Notes under the pieces: generated by a model
Seen by the model: only the letters and a program-made list of their open reading frames with translations
Database searches by the model: none
Told to the model about the DNA's origin: nothing
In this document: one piece after another, positions 27,815 through 36,303 of the stretch
Position numbering within the stretch: position 1 is the stretch's first letter
Layout of the letters: each line of letters starts with the position of its first letter
Translations under genes and position numbers: made by a program
NCBI GenBank assembly: GCA_020161775.1
Contig: JAIUOW010000024.1
Span: forward strand, 1-64,000
Length of the DNA stretch: 64,000 nucleotides
Direction of reading: 5' to 3'
Source of the DNA: Pseudomonadota bacterium
GTDB taxonomy: Bacteria > Pseudomonadota > Gammaproteobacteria > Burkholderiales > Burkholderiaceae_C

Positions 27815-29761
27815 TCAGGCCGCCGCCTTTACCGGCGCAAAGGTTTTCGCATCCATGATCCTGAGCGTGGCGCTCACGCTGCCGGTGCGCCCGTCCTCGA
27901 ACTTCACCTGGGTCTCGATGTACTGCTCGGTCTTGCCGCCGTACAGCGCGTCCACCAGCACGTCGTACTTTTCCGCGATGTAGCCGCGGCGGACCTTGTT
28001 GGTGCGGGTGAGCTCACCGTCATCGGCGTCCAGCTCCTTGTGCAGCACCAGGAAGCGGCTGACCTGGCTGCCTGCCAGCAATGCGTCGGCGGCCAGGTCG
28101 GCGTTGACCTTTTCCACGCATTCGCGGATGAGCTGGTATACCTCGGGCTTTTGCGCCAGGTCGGTGTAGCCGGCATAGGGCAGGTTGCGCCGCTCGGCCC
28201 AGTTGCCCACGGCGTCGAAGTCGATGTTGATCATCACGCAGACCTTCTCGCGCCGGTCGCCGTAGGCCACCACTTCCTTGATGTGCGGGAAGAATTTGAG
28301 CTTGTTCTCCACGTACTTGGGCGCGAACATGGCGCCGTCGTTGGCGCCGCCCATGATGCGGCCTACGTCCTTCACGCGGTCGATGATCTTCAGGTGGCCC
28401 TGCGCGTCCAGGAAGCCCGCGTCGCTGGTGTGGTACCAGCCGTCGGCGGTCAGCACCTCGGCCGTGGCCGTGGGGTTCTTGTAGTACTCCTTGAGCAGAC
28501 CGGGCGACTTGACCAGGATTTCGCCGTTGTCGGCCACCTTGATCTGCACGCCGTCAATCGGTATGCCCACGGTGTCGGCGCGCGCCTGGTTGTCCGGCTG
28601 CAGGCAGACGAACACGGCCGTTTCGGTGGAGCCGTACAGCTGCTTGAGGTTGATGCCGATGGAACGATAGAAAGTGAACAGGTCCGGGCCAATAGCCTCG
28701 CCCGCGGTGTAGGCCACGCGCACCCGGCTCATTCCCAGGTTGTTGCGCAGCGGGCCATAGACCAGCAGGTTGCCCAGCATGTACTTGAACCTGTCCAGGC
28801 CGCCCACGCTCTTGCCGTCCATCAGGCTGGGGCCCACCTTGCGCGCCACGTCCATGAAGGCGTGGAACATGCGGCGCTTGATCGCGCCCGCGTCTTCCAT
28901 GCGGATCATCACCGTGGTCAGCAGGCCTTCAAACACGCGCGGCGGCGCGAAGTAGTAGGTGGGGCCAACTTCCTTCAGGTCGATCATCACCGTGCCCGCC
29001 GACTCCGGGCAGTTCACCACGTAGCCGCAGGCCAGCCACTGCGCGTAGCTGAAGATGTTCTGGCCGATCCAGGCGGGCGGCAGGTAGGCCAGCACCTCCT
29101 CGTCGCCGGTCAGCTTGTCGAACGCGGCGCCGGCGCGGGCGCGGTCCAGCAGCGTGTTGTGGGTGTGCACCACGCCCTTGGGGTTGCCCGTGGTGCCCGA
29201 GGTGAAGAACATCGCGGCCACGTCGTGCGGGTGGGACCGGGCCACCTCGGCTGGCACGAAGCCCGGGTTCTGCCTGGCAAATGCGGCGCCTGCCTCGATC
29301 AGGCTGTCCAGCGAGGCCAGGCCGTTCTCGGCGTAGTTGCGCAGGCCGCGCGGGTCGTCAAAGAAGATGTGCGCCAGCTGCGGGCACTGCTCGCGCGCTT
29401 CCAGCAGCTTGTCCACCTGCTCCTGGTCCTCGGCAAAGGCAAAGCGCACGTCGGCGTTGTTGATGGGAAAGACACATTCGGCGGCCACGGCGTCCTGGTA
29501 CAGCGGCACCGGAATGGCGCCCAGCGACTGCGCCGCCAGCATGGTGGCGTACAGGCGCGGACGGTTGCCGCCCACCAGCACCATGTGGTCGCCGCGCACC
29601 AGGCCGGCCTGGTACAGGCCGCAGGCAATGTGCTCCACCAGGCGGGCCAGCTCCGCCCAGGTCATGGTCTGCCAGATGCCGTATTCCTTCTCGCGCATGG
29701 CGGGCGCCGCGGGGCGGTCCTTCGCGTGCTGCGCGAGCAGCTGGGGAAAGGTTGTCTCCAT
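27815..29761 (-). CDS. Long-chain-type acyl-CoA synthetase (AMP-forming)
   Basis: This protein of about 648 aa has the ANL motifs FFTSGTTGNPKGVVHTHN, QLYGSTETAVFVCL and DGWYHTSDAGFLDAQGHLKIIDRVKDVG. Its length and the large middle domain are of the FACS/bubblegum type. The start METTFPQLL at 29761 is chosen over two upstream Met codons that lie close to the regulatory palindrome. It is first in the operon with livGHMKF and the PaaK-like ligase, so two different CoA ligases flank one importer. Confidence 0.83.
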   Translation of the reverse strand: METTFPQLLAQHAKDRPAAPAMREKEYGIWQTMTWAELARLVEHIACGLYQAGLVRGDHMVLVGGNRPRLYATMLAAQSLGAIPVPLYQDAVAAECVFPINNADVRFAFAEDQEQVDKLLEAREQCPQLAHIFFDDPRGLRNYAENGLASLDSLIEAGAAFARQNPGFVPAEVARSHPHDVAAMFFTSGTTGNPKGVVHTHNTLLDRARAGAAFDKLTGDEEVLAYLPPAWIGQNIFSYAQWLACGYVVNCPESAGTVMIDLKEVGPTYYFAPPRVFEGLLTTVMIRMEDAGAIKRRMFHAFMDVARKVGPSLMDGKSVGGLDRFKYMLGNLLVYGPLRNNLGMSRVRVAYTAGEAIGPDLFTFYRSIGINLKQLYGSTETAVFVCLQPDNQARADTVGIPIDGVQIKVADNGEILVKSPGLLKEYYKNPTATAEVLTADGWYHTSDAGFLDAQGHLKIIDRVKDVGRIMGGANDGAMFAPKYVENKLKFFPHIKEVVAYGDRREKVCVMINIDFDAVGNWAERRNLPYAGYTDLAQKPEVYQLIRECVEKVNADLAADALLAGSQVSRFLVLHKELDADDGELTRTNKVRRGYIAEKYDVLVDALYGGKTEQYIETQVKFEDGRTGSVSATLRIMDAKTFAPVKAAA

Positions 29762-29825
29762 GGGGCTCAAAACCATTCTTTTGTGATCGACTGAATGGGA
29801 TGCTAGGCCTGGCTTTGACGCCATG

Positions 29826-29843
29826 TTGTCTTTGCGACGACAA
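29826..29843. promoter_or_regulatory. Candidate operator between acyl-CoA synthetase and Crp/Fnr genes
   Basis: The inverted repeat TTGTC-N8-GACAA lies in the divergent intergenic region. Its spacing is close to that of Crp/Fnr-family sites (TTGAT-N4-ATCAA class, longer spacer). Regulation of both divergent units by the adjacent regulator is inference. Confidence 0.4.
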
Positions 29844-29919
29844 TTTGCGGGATAGTCCTAGTAGGGGAGTCCCTTGCCGCACGGGGCCGGGCGCTCTCGT
29901 GCCAGAAAGGTTTTTTGCC

Positions 29920-30678
29920 ATGTCCTCCGACCTCTCGCTGCACCAGCGGCGGCGCTCGCCCACCGCCGACGAACTGGCTGGCATCCCGTGGCTGCAGCTG
30001 CTGCAGCCGGCCGAGCGCAGCCACGCCGTGGCGCAGCTGATGGTGGGCGATGCGCTGCCGGGTGACCATGTGTGCCGCTTCGGCAAGCCGGTGACCTACT
30101 GGTTTGGCGTGGTGGAGGGCCTGCTCAAGATGAGCAGCGACAACGCCCAGGGCCAGAGCATCACCTTCAGCGGCCTGCCGCCGGGCGGCTGGTTTGGCGA
30201 AGGCACGGCGCTCAAGCGCGAGGCCTACCGTTACAACATCCAGGCGCTGCGCAAGAGCGTGGTGGCCGGCCTGCCGGTGGACACGTTCCACTGGCTGCTG
30301 GACCACTCCATCGGCTTCAACCGGTTTGTGATGAACCAGCTCAACGAGCGGCTGGGCCAGTTCATCGCCGCGCGCGAGATTGACCGCCTGAACAACCCCG
30401 ACGTGCGCGTGGCGCGCAGCCTGGCCGCGCTGTTCAACCCGGTGCTGTTCCCCGGCGTGGGCGAGATCCTGCGCATCACCCAGCAGGAGCTGGCTTACCT
30501 GGTGGGCCTGTCGCGCCAGCGAGTGAACGAAGCGCTGGCCGCGCTGGAGGCGCAGGGCAGCATCCGCGTGGAATACGGCGGCCTGCGTATCCTGGACCTG
30601 GGTGCGCTGAGGTCCAGCGTCACGTCAAAGACAATGGGAGCCCCCGCCACGGCCGCGCGCCAGAGACTGAACGCCTGA
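29920..30678 (+). CDS. Crp/Fnr-family transcriptional regulator
   Basis: This 252-aa protein has an N-terminal cyclic-nucleotide-binding-like domain (LLKMSSDNAQGQSITFSGLPPGGWFGEGTAL) and a C-terminal winged helix (RITQQELAYLVGLSRQRVNEALAALEAQGSIRVEYGGLRILD). It lacks the four-cysteine Fe-S motif of FNR. The start at 29920 has AGAAAGG upstream. Divergent orientation suggests control of the acyl-CoA synthetase/ABC operon. Confidence 0.85.
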   Translation: MSSDLSLHQRRRSPTADELAGIPWLQLLQPAERSHAVAQLMVGDALPGDHVCRFGKPVTYWFGVVEGLLKMSSDNAQGQSITFSGLPPGGWFGEGTALKREAYRYNIQALRKSVVAGLPVDTFHWLLDHSIGFNRFVMNQLNERLGQFIAAREIDRLNNPDVRVARSLAALFNPVLFPGVGEILRITQQELAYLVGLSRQRVNEALAALEAQGSIRVEYGGLRILDLGALRSSVTSKTMGAPATAARQRLNA

Positions 30679-31493
30679 TGACCCGACCCTCCGCACCCTC
30701 CGTACCTGCCACACCCTCCGCCCCCGCCGGAACTTCCCGCCTGAACAAGCGCATGGCCGAGCTGGGCATGTGCTCGCGCCGCGAGGCCGACGACTGGATT
30801 GCCCGTGGCTGGGTGCGCGTGAACGGCCAGGTCGCGCCCATGGGGCTGCAGGTGGCGCCCGACGCCCGCATCGAGGTGGACCCCCAGGCCCGCGGCCAGC
30901 AACAGCAGCAGGTCACCATCCTGCTGCACAAGCCCATGGGCTACGTGAGCGGCCAGGCCGAAGACGGGCACGAGCCCGCCGTGACCTTGGTGCAGGCGCG
31001 CAACCACTGGAAGGGCGACCCGTCAAAGACGCGCTTTGCGCCGGCCCAGCTGCGCGGGCTGGCGCCGGCCGGCCGGCTGGACATTGATTCGGTGGGCCTG
31101 CTGGTGCTCACGCAGGACGGCCGCGTGGCGCGCCAGCTGATCGGTGAAGACTCGGGCACCGAAAAGGAATACCTGGTGCGCGTGACCTGGGCAGGCCCGC
31201 AGGGCGAGGTGGCCACGAACGTGGACAAGGTGTTCCCGCCGGCCCAGCTGGCGCGGCTGCGCCACGGCCTGAGCCTGGACGGCCAGCCCCTCAAGCGTGC
31301 CCAGGTGGACTGGCAGAACCCCGAACAGCTGCGCTTTGTGCTGACCGAAGGCAAAAAACGCCAGATCCGCCGCATGTGCGAACAGGTGGGCCTGAAGGTG
31401 GTGGGCCTCAAGCGCATCCGCATCGGGCGGGTGGTGCTGGGGCAACTGCCGGTGGGGCAGTGGCGCTACCTGGGGCTGACTGAACGCTTCTAG
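30678..31493 (+). CDS. 23S rRNA pseudouridine synthase, RluB/RluE/RluF family
   Basis: This 271-aa protein has an N-terminal S4 RNA-binding domain (RLNKRMAELGMCSRREADDWIARGWVRVNG) and the catalytic motif APAGRLDIDSVGLLVLTQDG with the catalytic Asp in GRLD. The GKKRQIRRMCEQVGLKVVGLKRIRIG segment is typical of the RsuA/RluB group; the sequence is closest in feel to RluF. It starts within the stop of the Crp-like gene (TGATG overlap). Confidence 0.83.
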   Translation: MTRPSAPSVPATPSAPAGTSRLNKRMAELGMCSRREADDWIARGWVRVNGQVAPMGLQVAPDARIEVDPQARGQQQQQVTILLHKPMGYVSGQAEDGHEPAVTLVQARNHWKGDPSKTRFAPAQLRGLAPAGRLDIDSVGLLVLTQDGRVARQLIGEDSGTEKEYLVRVTWAGPQGEVATNVDKVFPPAQLARLRHGLSLDGQPLKRAQVDWQNPEQLRFVLTEGKKRQIRRMCEQVGLKVVGLKRIRIGRVVLGQLPVGQWRYLGLTERF

Positions 31494-31497
31494 CGGC

Positions 31498-31535
31498 TTG
31501 ACATATCCGCATATTCACATAAATATGCGGATATG
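31498..31535 (+). promoter_or_regulatory. vapBC promoter and palindromic operator
   Basis: The -35 is a perfect TTGACA (31498-31503), with an AAATAT -10-like box (31521-31526) at 17-bp spacing. A perfect 14-bp inverted repeat, CATATCCGCATATT (31502-31515) and AATATGCGGATATG (31522-31535), covers the promoter and the vapB start codon, as expected for VapBC autorepression. Confidence 0.75.
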
Positions 31536-31799
31536 CGTACCAGCCTCGATTTCCCCGATCACTTGTTTCGCCACCTCAAGGCGCGTGCTGCCCTGGAGGG
31601 CACCACCCTGCGTGACCTGGTGTTGAGCCTGATCGAGCGGGGGCTGAATGCACCGCCGCATGTGGCGCAGCCTGGCCCGGCCGAGCTGCCCAGCCTGAGC
31701 CTGGGCGCGCCCATGGCGCTGGCTGCCGGCGAGCTGAGCAATGCCCGCCTGAGCGAGTTGCTGGACGGCGAACTGCACGATGAGCCGCACGATGAGTAA
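31533..31799 (+). CDS. vapB: VapB-type antitoxin
   Basis: This 88-aa protein has an N-terminal ribbon-helix-helix-like start (MRTSLDFPDHLFRHLKARAALEGTTLRDLVLSLIERGL) that should bind the palindrome overlapping its own start codon, and an acidic C-terminus expected to wrap the toxin. No clear Shine-Dalgarno precedes ATG 31533, and the predicted transcription start falls at or next to the ATG. It overlaps vapC by 20 nt. Confidence 0.78.
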   Translation: MRTSLDFPDHLFRHLKARAALEGTTLRDLVLSLIERGLNAPPHVAQPGPAELPSLSLGAPMALAAGELSNARLSELLDGELHDEPHDE

Positions 31800-32331
31800 G
31801 CGCTACCCCACCGCTGCGCCTACCCCGCCGCTGGTCGCGCGCGAGGCGCCGGGCATCCCCTGGTCCGTGTCGGGCGGCGACTTGCCCGACATCAACGTCT
31901 GGCTGGCGCTGGCAGTGCAGGAGCATCCGCACCACGCCGCGGCGCGCGCCTACTGGTCCGACGTTCAGGCCGCAGGCACGTCGATGTGGTTTTGCCGGGT
32001 GACCATGCTGGGGCTGGTGCGCCTGCTGTGCCAGCCCAGGGTGATGGGCGCCGGTGCGCTGGCGCCGGGCGCGGCCTGGGCGGCCTACCAGGGCTTTCGC
32101 GGTGTGCGCGGTGTGGGCCTGCTGGCCGAGCCCGAGGGCTGCGACCTGCAGCTGCACGCCCTGTTGGCGCAGGCGCCGCTGCCCGCGCGCCTGTGGACAG
32201 ACGCTTACCTGGCCGCGCTGTCACGCGCGGCGGGCCTGCGGCTGGTCACGTTCGACCGGGACTTCCACCGCTTTGCGCTGGAGCGCGTGCTGGTGCTTAA
32301 TAACAGCGACCACAACAAGGAGACACCATGA
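31780..32331 (+). CDS. vapC: PIN-domain VapC-type toxin
   Basis: This 183-aa PIN-domain ribonuclease has LPDINVWLALAVQEHPHHAAARAYW with the first catalytic Asp, and LWTDAYLAALSRAAGLRLVTFDRDFHRF with the later acidic residues. It cuts RNA when free of VapB. The start could be 31780 or the in-frame ATG at 31792. Its stop overlaps the start of the solute-binding protein gene (ATGA). Confidence 0.78.
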   Translation: MSRTMSKRYPTAAPTPPLVAREAPGIPWSVSGGDLPDINVWLALAVQEHPHHAAARAYWSDVQAAGTSMWFCRVTMLGLVRLLCQPRVMGAGALAPGAAWAAYQGFRGVRGVGLLAEPEGCDLQLHALLAQAPLPARLWTDAYLAALSRAAGLRLVTFDRDFHRFALERVLVLNNSDHNKETP

Positions 32332-33359
32332 AACTCACCACCCTGCGGCTCATCGCCAGTGCCGCAGCCCTTGCCGGGCTGGCCGGCGCGGCCGTGGCCC
32401 AGACCGCTACCGTCAACGCCCTGTGCAGCACCGACGCATCCTGGTGCGAGCTGGCCGCCACCGAATTCACCCGGGCCACCGGCATCAAGGTCAACCAGGC
32501 GCACAAAGGCACGGGCGAAATCGCCGCGCAGCTGCGCGCCGAAGCCGCCAACCCCAAAACCGACATCTGGTGGGGCGGCACTGGCGACCCGTTCCTGCAG
32601 GCGGCCGAGCAGGGCCTGCTGGAGGCCTACCGCCCGCCCAGCTACGGCCAGCTGTACGACTGGGCGCAGCGCCAGTACACCTTGTCCAAGGACATGGTGG
32701 GCGGCTTCTATACCAGCGCCATCGGCTTTGGCTTCAACACCGACGTGCTGGCCAAGAAGAAGCTGGCCGAGCCCAAATGCTGGGCCGACCTGATCAAGCC
32801 CGAATACAAGGGCGAGATCGAAATCTCGCACCCGGCCACCAGCGGCACGGCCTACACCGTGATCGCCGCGCTGGTGCAGATCATGGGCGAGGAGCAGGCG
32901 TTTGACTACCTCAAGAAGCTGCACCGCAACGTGTCCAACTACACCCGCAGCGGCCAGGCCCAGGCGCCCAATGTGGCCAAGGGCGAAGTCGGCATCGGCG
33001 TGAGCTTCATCTTCGGCTTTGACAAATGGCGCCATGACAAATACCCCGTCAAGACCGTGGCGCCCTGCGAAGGCACGGGCTACGAGGTGGGCGGCATCGC
33101 CATCGTCAAGGGCGCGCGCAACAAGGAAGCCGCGCAGCGCTATTACAACTTCCTCATGAGCGCCGAAGGCCAGGCCGTGGGCGGGCGCGCGGGCAGCCTG
33201 CAGGCGCCGGCCAACAAGACCTTCAAGCCGGACCCGCGCATTCCGTCCATGGACGGCGTGAAGCTCATCAACTACGACTTTGCCAAATACGGCTCGGCCG
33301 CCGAGCGCCGCCGCCTGATCGAGCGGTGGACCAGGGAGGTGGAGTCGATTCCGCGCTGA
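32328..33359 (+). CDS. Extracellular solute-binding protein family 1 (FbpA/AfuA-like)
   Basis: This 343-aa protein has a signal peptide (LIASAAALAGLAGAAVAQT) and a type II periplasmic-binding fold (VNALCSTDASWCELAATEFTRATGIKVN; DIWWGGTGDPFLQAAEQGLLEAY; GYEVGGIAIVKGARN). Related proteins bind Fe3+, phosphonates or polyamines. No permease or ATPase genes follow; a two-component system does, so it may work as a ligand-sensing partner or with a distant transporter. A good AAGGAG site precedes the ATG inside vapC. Confidence 0.82.
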   Translation: MKLTTLRLIASAAALAGLAGAAVAQTATVNALCSTDASWCELAATEFTRATGIKVNQAHKGTGEIAAQLRAEAANPKTDIWWGGTGDPFLQAAEQGLLEAYRPPSYGQLYDWAQRQYTLSKDMVGGFYTSAIGFGFNTDVLAKKKLAEPKCWADLIKPEYKGEIEISHPATSGTAYTVIAALVQIMGEEQAFDYLKKLHRNVSNYTRSGQAQAPNVAKGEVGIGVSFIFGFDKWRHDKYPVKTVAPCEGTGYEVGGIAIVKGARNKEAAQRYYNFLMSAEGQAVGGRAGSLQAPANKTFKPDPRIPSMDGVKLINYDFAKYGSAAERRRLIERWTREVESIPR

Positions 33360-33385
33360 ACGCGACGCTCTGGCCCTGCTTCGGC

Positions 33386-33401
33386 CCTAATTCGGACCTA
33401 A
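33386..33401 (+). promoter_or_regulatory. Direct-repeat box (CCTAA-N6-CCTAA), candidate response-regulator site
   Basis: Two CCTAA half-sites 11 bp apart lie 48-63 bp before the small membrane protein gene that heads the two-component operon. The same arrangement occurs at 35744-35759. The 11-bp tandem spacing matches the PmrA/QseB-class box. Confidence 0.6.
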
Positions 33402-33448
33402 CTTGCCCGCGCGATCATCCAGGCTCCCCTTGCCGCACACCCACGCCC

Positions 33449-33679
33449 ATGGATACCCTGACCGAACGCGCCGTCCGTACCCTGCTGTTCATCGCGGGGC
33501 TTTTCACCCTGCCCGCGCTGGCGCCCGACATGGCGCTCATGCTGGGGGGCTACCAGGCGCTGATGGGCGTGCTGGCGCTGGCGCTGCTGGGCGTGGCGGC
33601 CGTGCTGCTGCGCGCGGCCCGGCGTGAAGCCCGCTGGAACAACCCGGCCCTGGCCAAGCCGCCCCAAGAGGATCACTGA
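33449..33679 (+). CDS. Small two-helix membrane protein
   Basis: This 76-aa protein has two hydrophobic segments (VRTLLFIAGLFTLPALAPDMALML and LMGVLALALLGVAAVLL) and a basic then acidic tail. The ATG at 33449 gives a compact protein that directly follows the direct-repeat box; its stop overlaps the response-regulator start. It may modulate the adjacent sensor kinase, as small membrane proteins do in other two-component operons, but this is inference. Confidence 0.65.
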   Translation: MDTLTERAVRTLLFIAGLFTLPALAPDMALMLGGYQALMGVLALALLGVAAVLLRAARREARWNNPALAKPPQEDH

Positions 33680-34383
33680 TGCGCGTCCTGCTGGTTGAAG
33701 ACGACGACATGATCGGGCGCAGCCTGTCGCAGGCGCTCGAATCCAATGGCTGGTCGGTCGATTGGGTCAAGGACGGCCTGCTGGCGCAAAGCGCGCTGGC
33801 CGATGGCGACTATGCCTGCGTGCTGCTGGACCTGGGCCTGCCCAAGCGCGACGGCACCGAGGTGCTGGCCAAGGCCCGCGCCCAGGGCAACACCACGCCG
33901 GTGCTGGTGCTGACCGCGCGCGACGGGCTGGACGACCGCATTGCCGGGCTGGACCTGGGCGCGGACGACTACCTGCTCAAACCCTATGAATTTCGCGAGC
34001 TGCTGGCGCGCATGCGCGCCGTGATCCGCCGGCGCGACGGCGCGGCGCATTCGCTGATTGGCGGCGGCGACTTGCAGCTGGACCTGACCACGCGCGAGGT
34101 GCTGGTGCGCGGCGAACGCTCGGCACTGTCCGCGCGTGAATTTGCCCTGCTGCATGCGCTGCTGGAGCGCCCCGGCGCCATCCTGTCGCGCGAGCAGCTT
34201 GAAAACCGCATCTACGGCTGGGGTGAAGAGGTGATGAGCAACGCGGTGGATGTGCTGATCCACGGCATGCGCAAGAAACTCGGGCCCGACGCCATCCGCA
34301 ATGTGCGTGGGCTGGGCTGGCGCGCCGTGACCACGCTGGCCGTGGCCGGCGCCACCCCCGATGCCGGCGGGAGCGCTGCATGA
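33679..34383 (+). CDS. OmpR-family response regulator (QseB/PmrA-like)
   Basis: This 234-aa protein has a receiver domain (LLVEDDDMIG, phospho-acceptor Asp in VLLDLGLPKRDG, LTARDG, LLKPYEFRELL) and a C-terminal OmpR winged helix (LSAREFALLHALLERPGAILSREQLENRIYGWGEEVMSNAVDVLIHGMRKKLG). The YGWGEEVMSNAVDVLI stretch is close to the QseB/PmrA subgroup. It overlaps the histidine kinase by 4 nt and probably binds the CCTAA direct repeats at 33386 and 35744. Confidence 0.87.
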   Translation: MRVLLVEDDDMIGRSLSQALESNGWSVDWVKDGLLAQSALADGDYACVLLDLGLPKRDGTEVLAKARAQGNTTPVLVLTARDGLDDRIAGLDLGADDYLLKPYEFRELLARMRAVIRRRDGAAHSLIGGGDLQLDLTTREVLVRGERSALSAREFALLHALLERPGAILSREQLENRIYGWGEEVMSNAVDVLIHGMRKKLGPDAIRNVRGLGWRAVTTLAVAGATPDAGGSAA

Positions 34384-35726
34384 GCACGATCAATGTCTTT
34401 CCGGCCGGGCGGCTGTGTTCGCTGCGCGGCGTGCTGATGATGTGGCTGCTGCCGGCCTACGTGCTGGTGGGCGCGGTGTCTGCCACCGGCGCCTACTGGA
34501 GCTACACGCACATGGTGGGCACCTTCATGGACGACCAGATGCAGCTGCTGGCTGATTCGCAGGTGACGCAGCCCGGCACGCCCGACTGGCCGACCCTGAC
34601 GCATGAGCAGGTGCATGAATGGGGCACCTATGTGGGCCAGGTGTTTGACCGCGACGGCCGGCTCATCGCCAGCTCGTGGCCCGCGCTCACGCTCGACAGG
34701 ATTTCCGATCCCGGCTTCCATGACGCCATCGCCGACGGCCAGAAATGGCGCGCCTATGTGGCGCGTTCGCCGGACGGCCACCAGGTGCAGGTCGTGCAAA
34801 GCGGCAATTTCCGCACCCACCTGGCCGCGGGCCGCGCGCTGGGCGTGATCGCACCCGTGGTGGTGCTGCTGATCGTGTCGTCGTTCATCCTGTGGGGCGT
34901 GGTGGCCATGATCTCGCGCGCCATCGGCGACATCGCGCGCCAGGCCGCGCAGCAAGACGAAAACAACATCGCCGAGCTGCCGCTCACGCACGTGCCGCGC
35001 GAGATCACGCCGCTGATCGTTTCATTCAACAGCCTGCTGACGCGCCTGCGCGATGCCTTCACCACGCAGCGCCGCTTTGTGCAGGACGCCGCGCATGAGC
35101 TGCGCACGCCCATTGCCGCCATCGGCCTGCAGCTGGAAACGCTGCGCGGCGACGTGTGCTGCGGCGAAACGCAGGAGCGCTTCAGCCAGCTGGAGCAGGG
35201 CATCCAGCGCGCCCAGCGGCTGGTGGATCAGCTGCTTCGCCTGTCGCGCCAGGAGGGCGTCACCGGCGACGCAGCGCCGGCCGACGTGGACGTGCTGGCC
35301 GTGCTGCGCGAAAGCGTCAACGGCCTGATCCTGCTGGCCGAGCAGCGCGGCATTGACCTGGGCCTGCTGCCCACCACGGTCAGCCATGTGCCGCTGCGCT
35401 GCTCGGTGGCCGACCTGCGCAGCGTGCTGGACAACCTGATTGAAAACGCGCTGCGCTACACGCCAGAAGGCGGGGTGGTGGACGTGAGCCTCACGCATGA
35501 CGCGGGCAAACTCGTCATTGAAGTCATCGACACCGGCCCGGGCATTCCGCAGGAGCTGCTGGACCGCGTGTTTGACCGCTTCTTCCGCGTGCCCGGCACC
35601 GGCGCGCGCGGCAGCGGCCTGGGCCTGGCCATCGCGCGTGGCGCGGCGCAGCGCTGCGGCATGAACATCTCCCTGCGCAACCGCGAAGGCACCAGCGGCC
35701 TGATTGCCCGCGTTGAAACCTCCTGA
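34380..35726 (+). CDS. Sensor histidine kinase (QseC/PmrB-like)
   Basis: This 448-aa kinase has an N-terminal membrane helix, a periplasmic sensor of about 120 aa, a second membrane helix (LGVIAPVVVLLIVSSFILWGVV), then the H-box QDAAHELRTPIAAI with the phospho-His, the N-box LDNLIENALRYTPEGG, and the G-boxes DTGPGIP and GSGLGLAIA. It autophosphorylates and passes phosphate to the overlapping response regulator. The stimulus is unknown. Confidence 0.87.
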   Translation: MSTINVFPAGRLCSLRGVLMMWLLPAYVLVGAVSATGAYWSYTHMVGTFMDDQMQLLADSQVTQPGTPDWPTLTHEQVHEWGTYVGQVFDRDGRLIASSWPALTLDRISDPGFHDAIADGQKWRAYVARSPDGHQVQVVQSGNFRTHLAAGRALGVIAPVVVLLIVSSFILWGVVAMISRAIGDIARQAAQQDENNIAELPLTHVPREITPLIVSFNSLLTRLRDAFTTQRRFVQDAAHELRTPIAAIGLQLETLRGDVCCGETQERFSQLEQGIQRAQRLVDQLLRLSRQEGVTGDAAPADVDVLAVLRESVNGLILLAEQRGIDLGLLPTTVSHVPLRCSVADLRSVLDNLIENALRYTPEGGVVDVSLTHDAGKLVIEVIDTGPGIPQELLDRVFDRFFRVPGTGARGSGLGLAIARGAAQRCGMNISLRNREGTSGLIARVETS

Positions 35727-35743
35727 AACAAGGCGCGGCGGCG

Positions 35744-35759
35744 CCTAACCCGGGCCTAA
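35744..35759 (+). promoter_or_regulatory. Second direct-repeat box, upstream of DUF4148 gene
   Basis: CCTAA (35744-35748) and CCTAA (35755-35759) are 11 bp apart, followed by GTTTCCCC, just as the box at 33386 is followed by CTTGCCC. A -10-like CTAATT (35778-35783) fits a promoter in which the right half-site overlaps the -35 position. Confidence 0.62.
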
Positions 35760-35878
35760 GTTTCCCCTCAGTGAAGGCTAATTTGCGGGACCTACAGTTC
35801 ATTCACCGGAACACAAACACATACCGGTGTCTCCTGAACCGAAGTCTCTCAAGTCAACTCACTGAAAGGTCCCTGATC

Positions 35879-36175
35879 ATGAACAAGTCCACCGCCCTCA
35901 TCGCCATCGCCGCCTTCGCCGCCCTGGCCTCCACCGCTGCCCGTGCCGAAAGCCCGGCTGCTGAATCGCAGTACGCCGTGTCGATCGACGGCAGCCGTAC
36001 CCGCGCTGAAGTCATGGCCGAAGCCTCCACTGTGGCCAAGACCCGCAGCACCGAACCCGCCGGCTCGCGCGTCGCCGCCCCGATCCAGTCCACGCTGGAC
36101 ACCGCCACCGTGCGCGCGCAAGCCGCGCAGGCCGTGCGCCTGGGCCAGATCCCCAGCGGCGAACTGAGCCTGTAA
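35879..36175 (+). CDS. DUF4148-like small periplasmic protein
   Basis: This 98-aa protein has a signal peptide (ALIAIAAFAALASTAARA) and a short Ala-rich mature part containing SRTRAEVMAEA, the motif of DUF4148 proteins common in Burkholderiales. The ATG at 35879 directly precedes the signal peptide, leaving a 5' leader of about 90 nt after the predicted promoter. Its upstream box suggests it is a target of the adjacent two-component system. Function unknown. Confidence 0.75.
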   Translation: MNKSTALIAIAAFAALASTAARAESPAAESQYAVSIDGSRTRAEVMAEASTVAKTRSTEPAGSRVAAPIQSTLDTATVRAQAAQAVRLGQIPSGELSL

Positions 36176-36234
36176 ACCCCGGCGCGGCCCCTGGGCCGCA
36201 CGCGGACACGCGATAATCCGGTCTTGAAAGCCGA

Positions 36235-36268
36235 CGAAGCGCCCCTAATTCAGGGGCGTTTCGCTTTT
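36235..36268 (+). terminator. Rho-independent terminator
   Basis: The stem GAAGCGCCCCT / AGGGGCGTTTC (one G-T pair) with an AATTC loop is followed by GCTTTTT. It terminates the DUF4148 transcript before htpG. Confidence 0.85.
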
Positions 36269-36303
36269 TCCGTTATCGCTGACAGACGTCCACACACAAC
36301 ACC

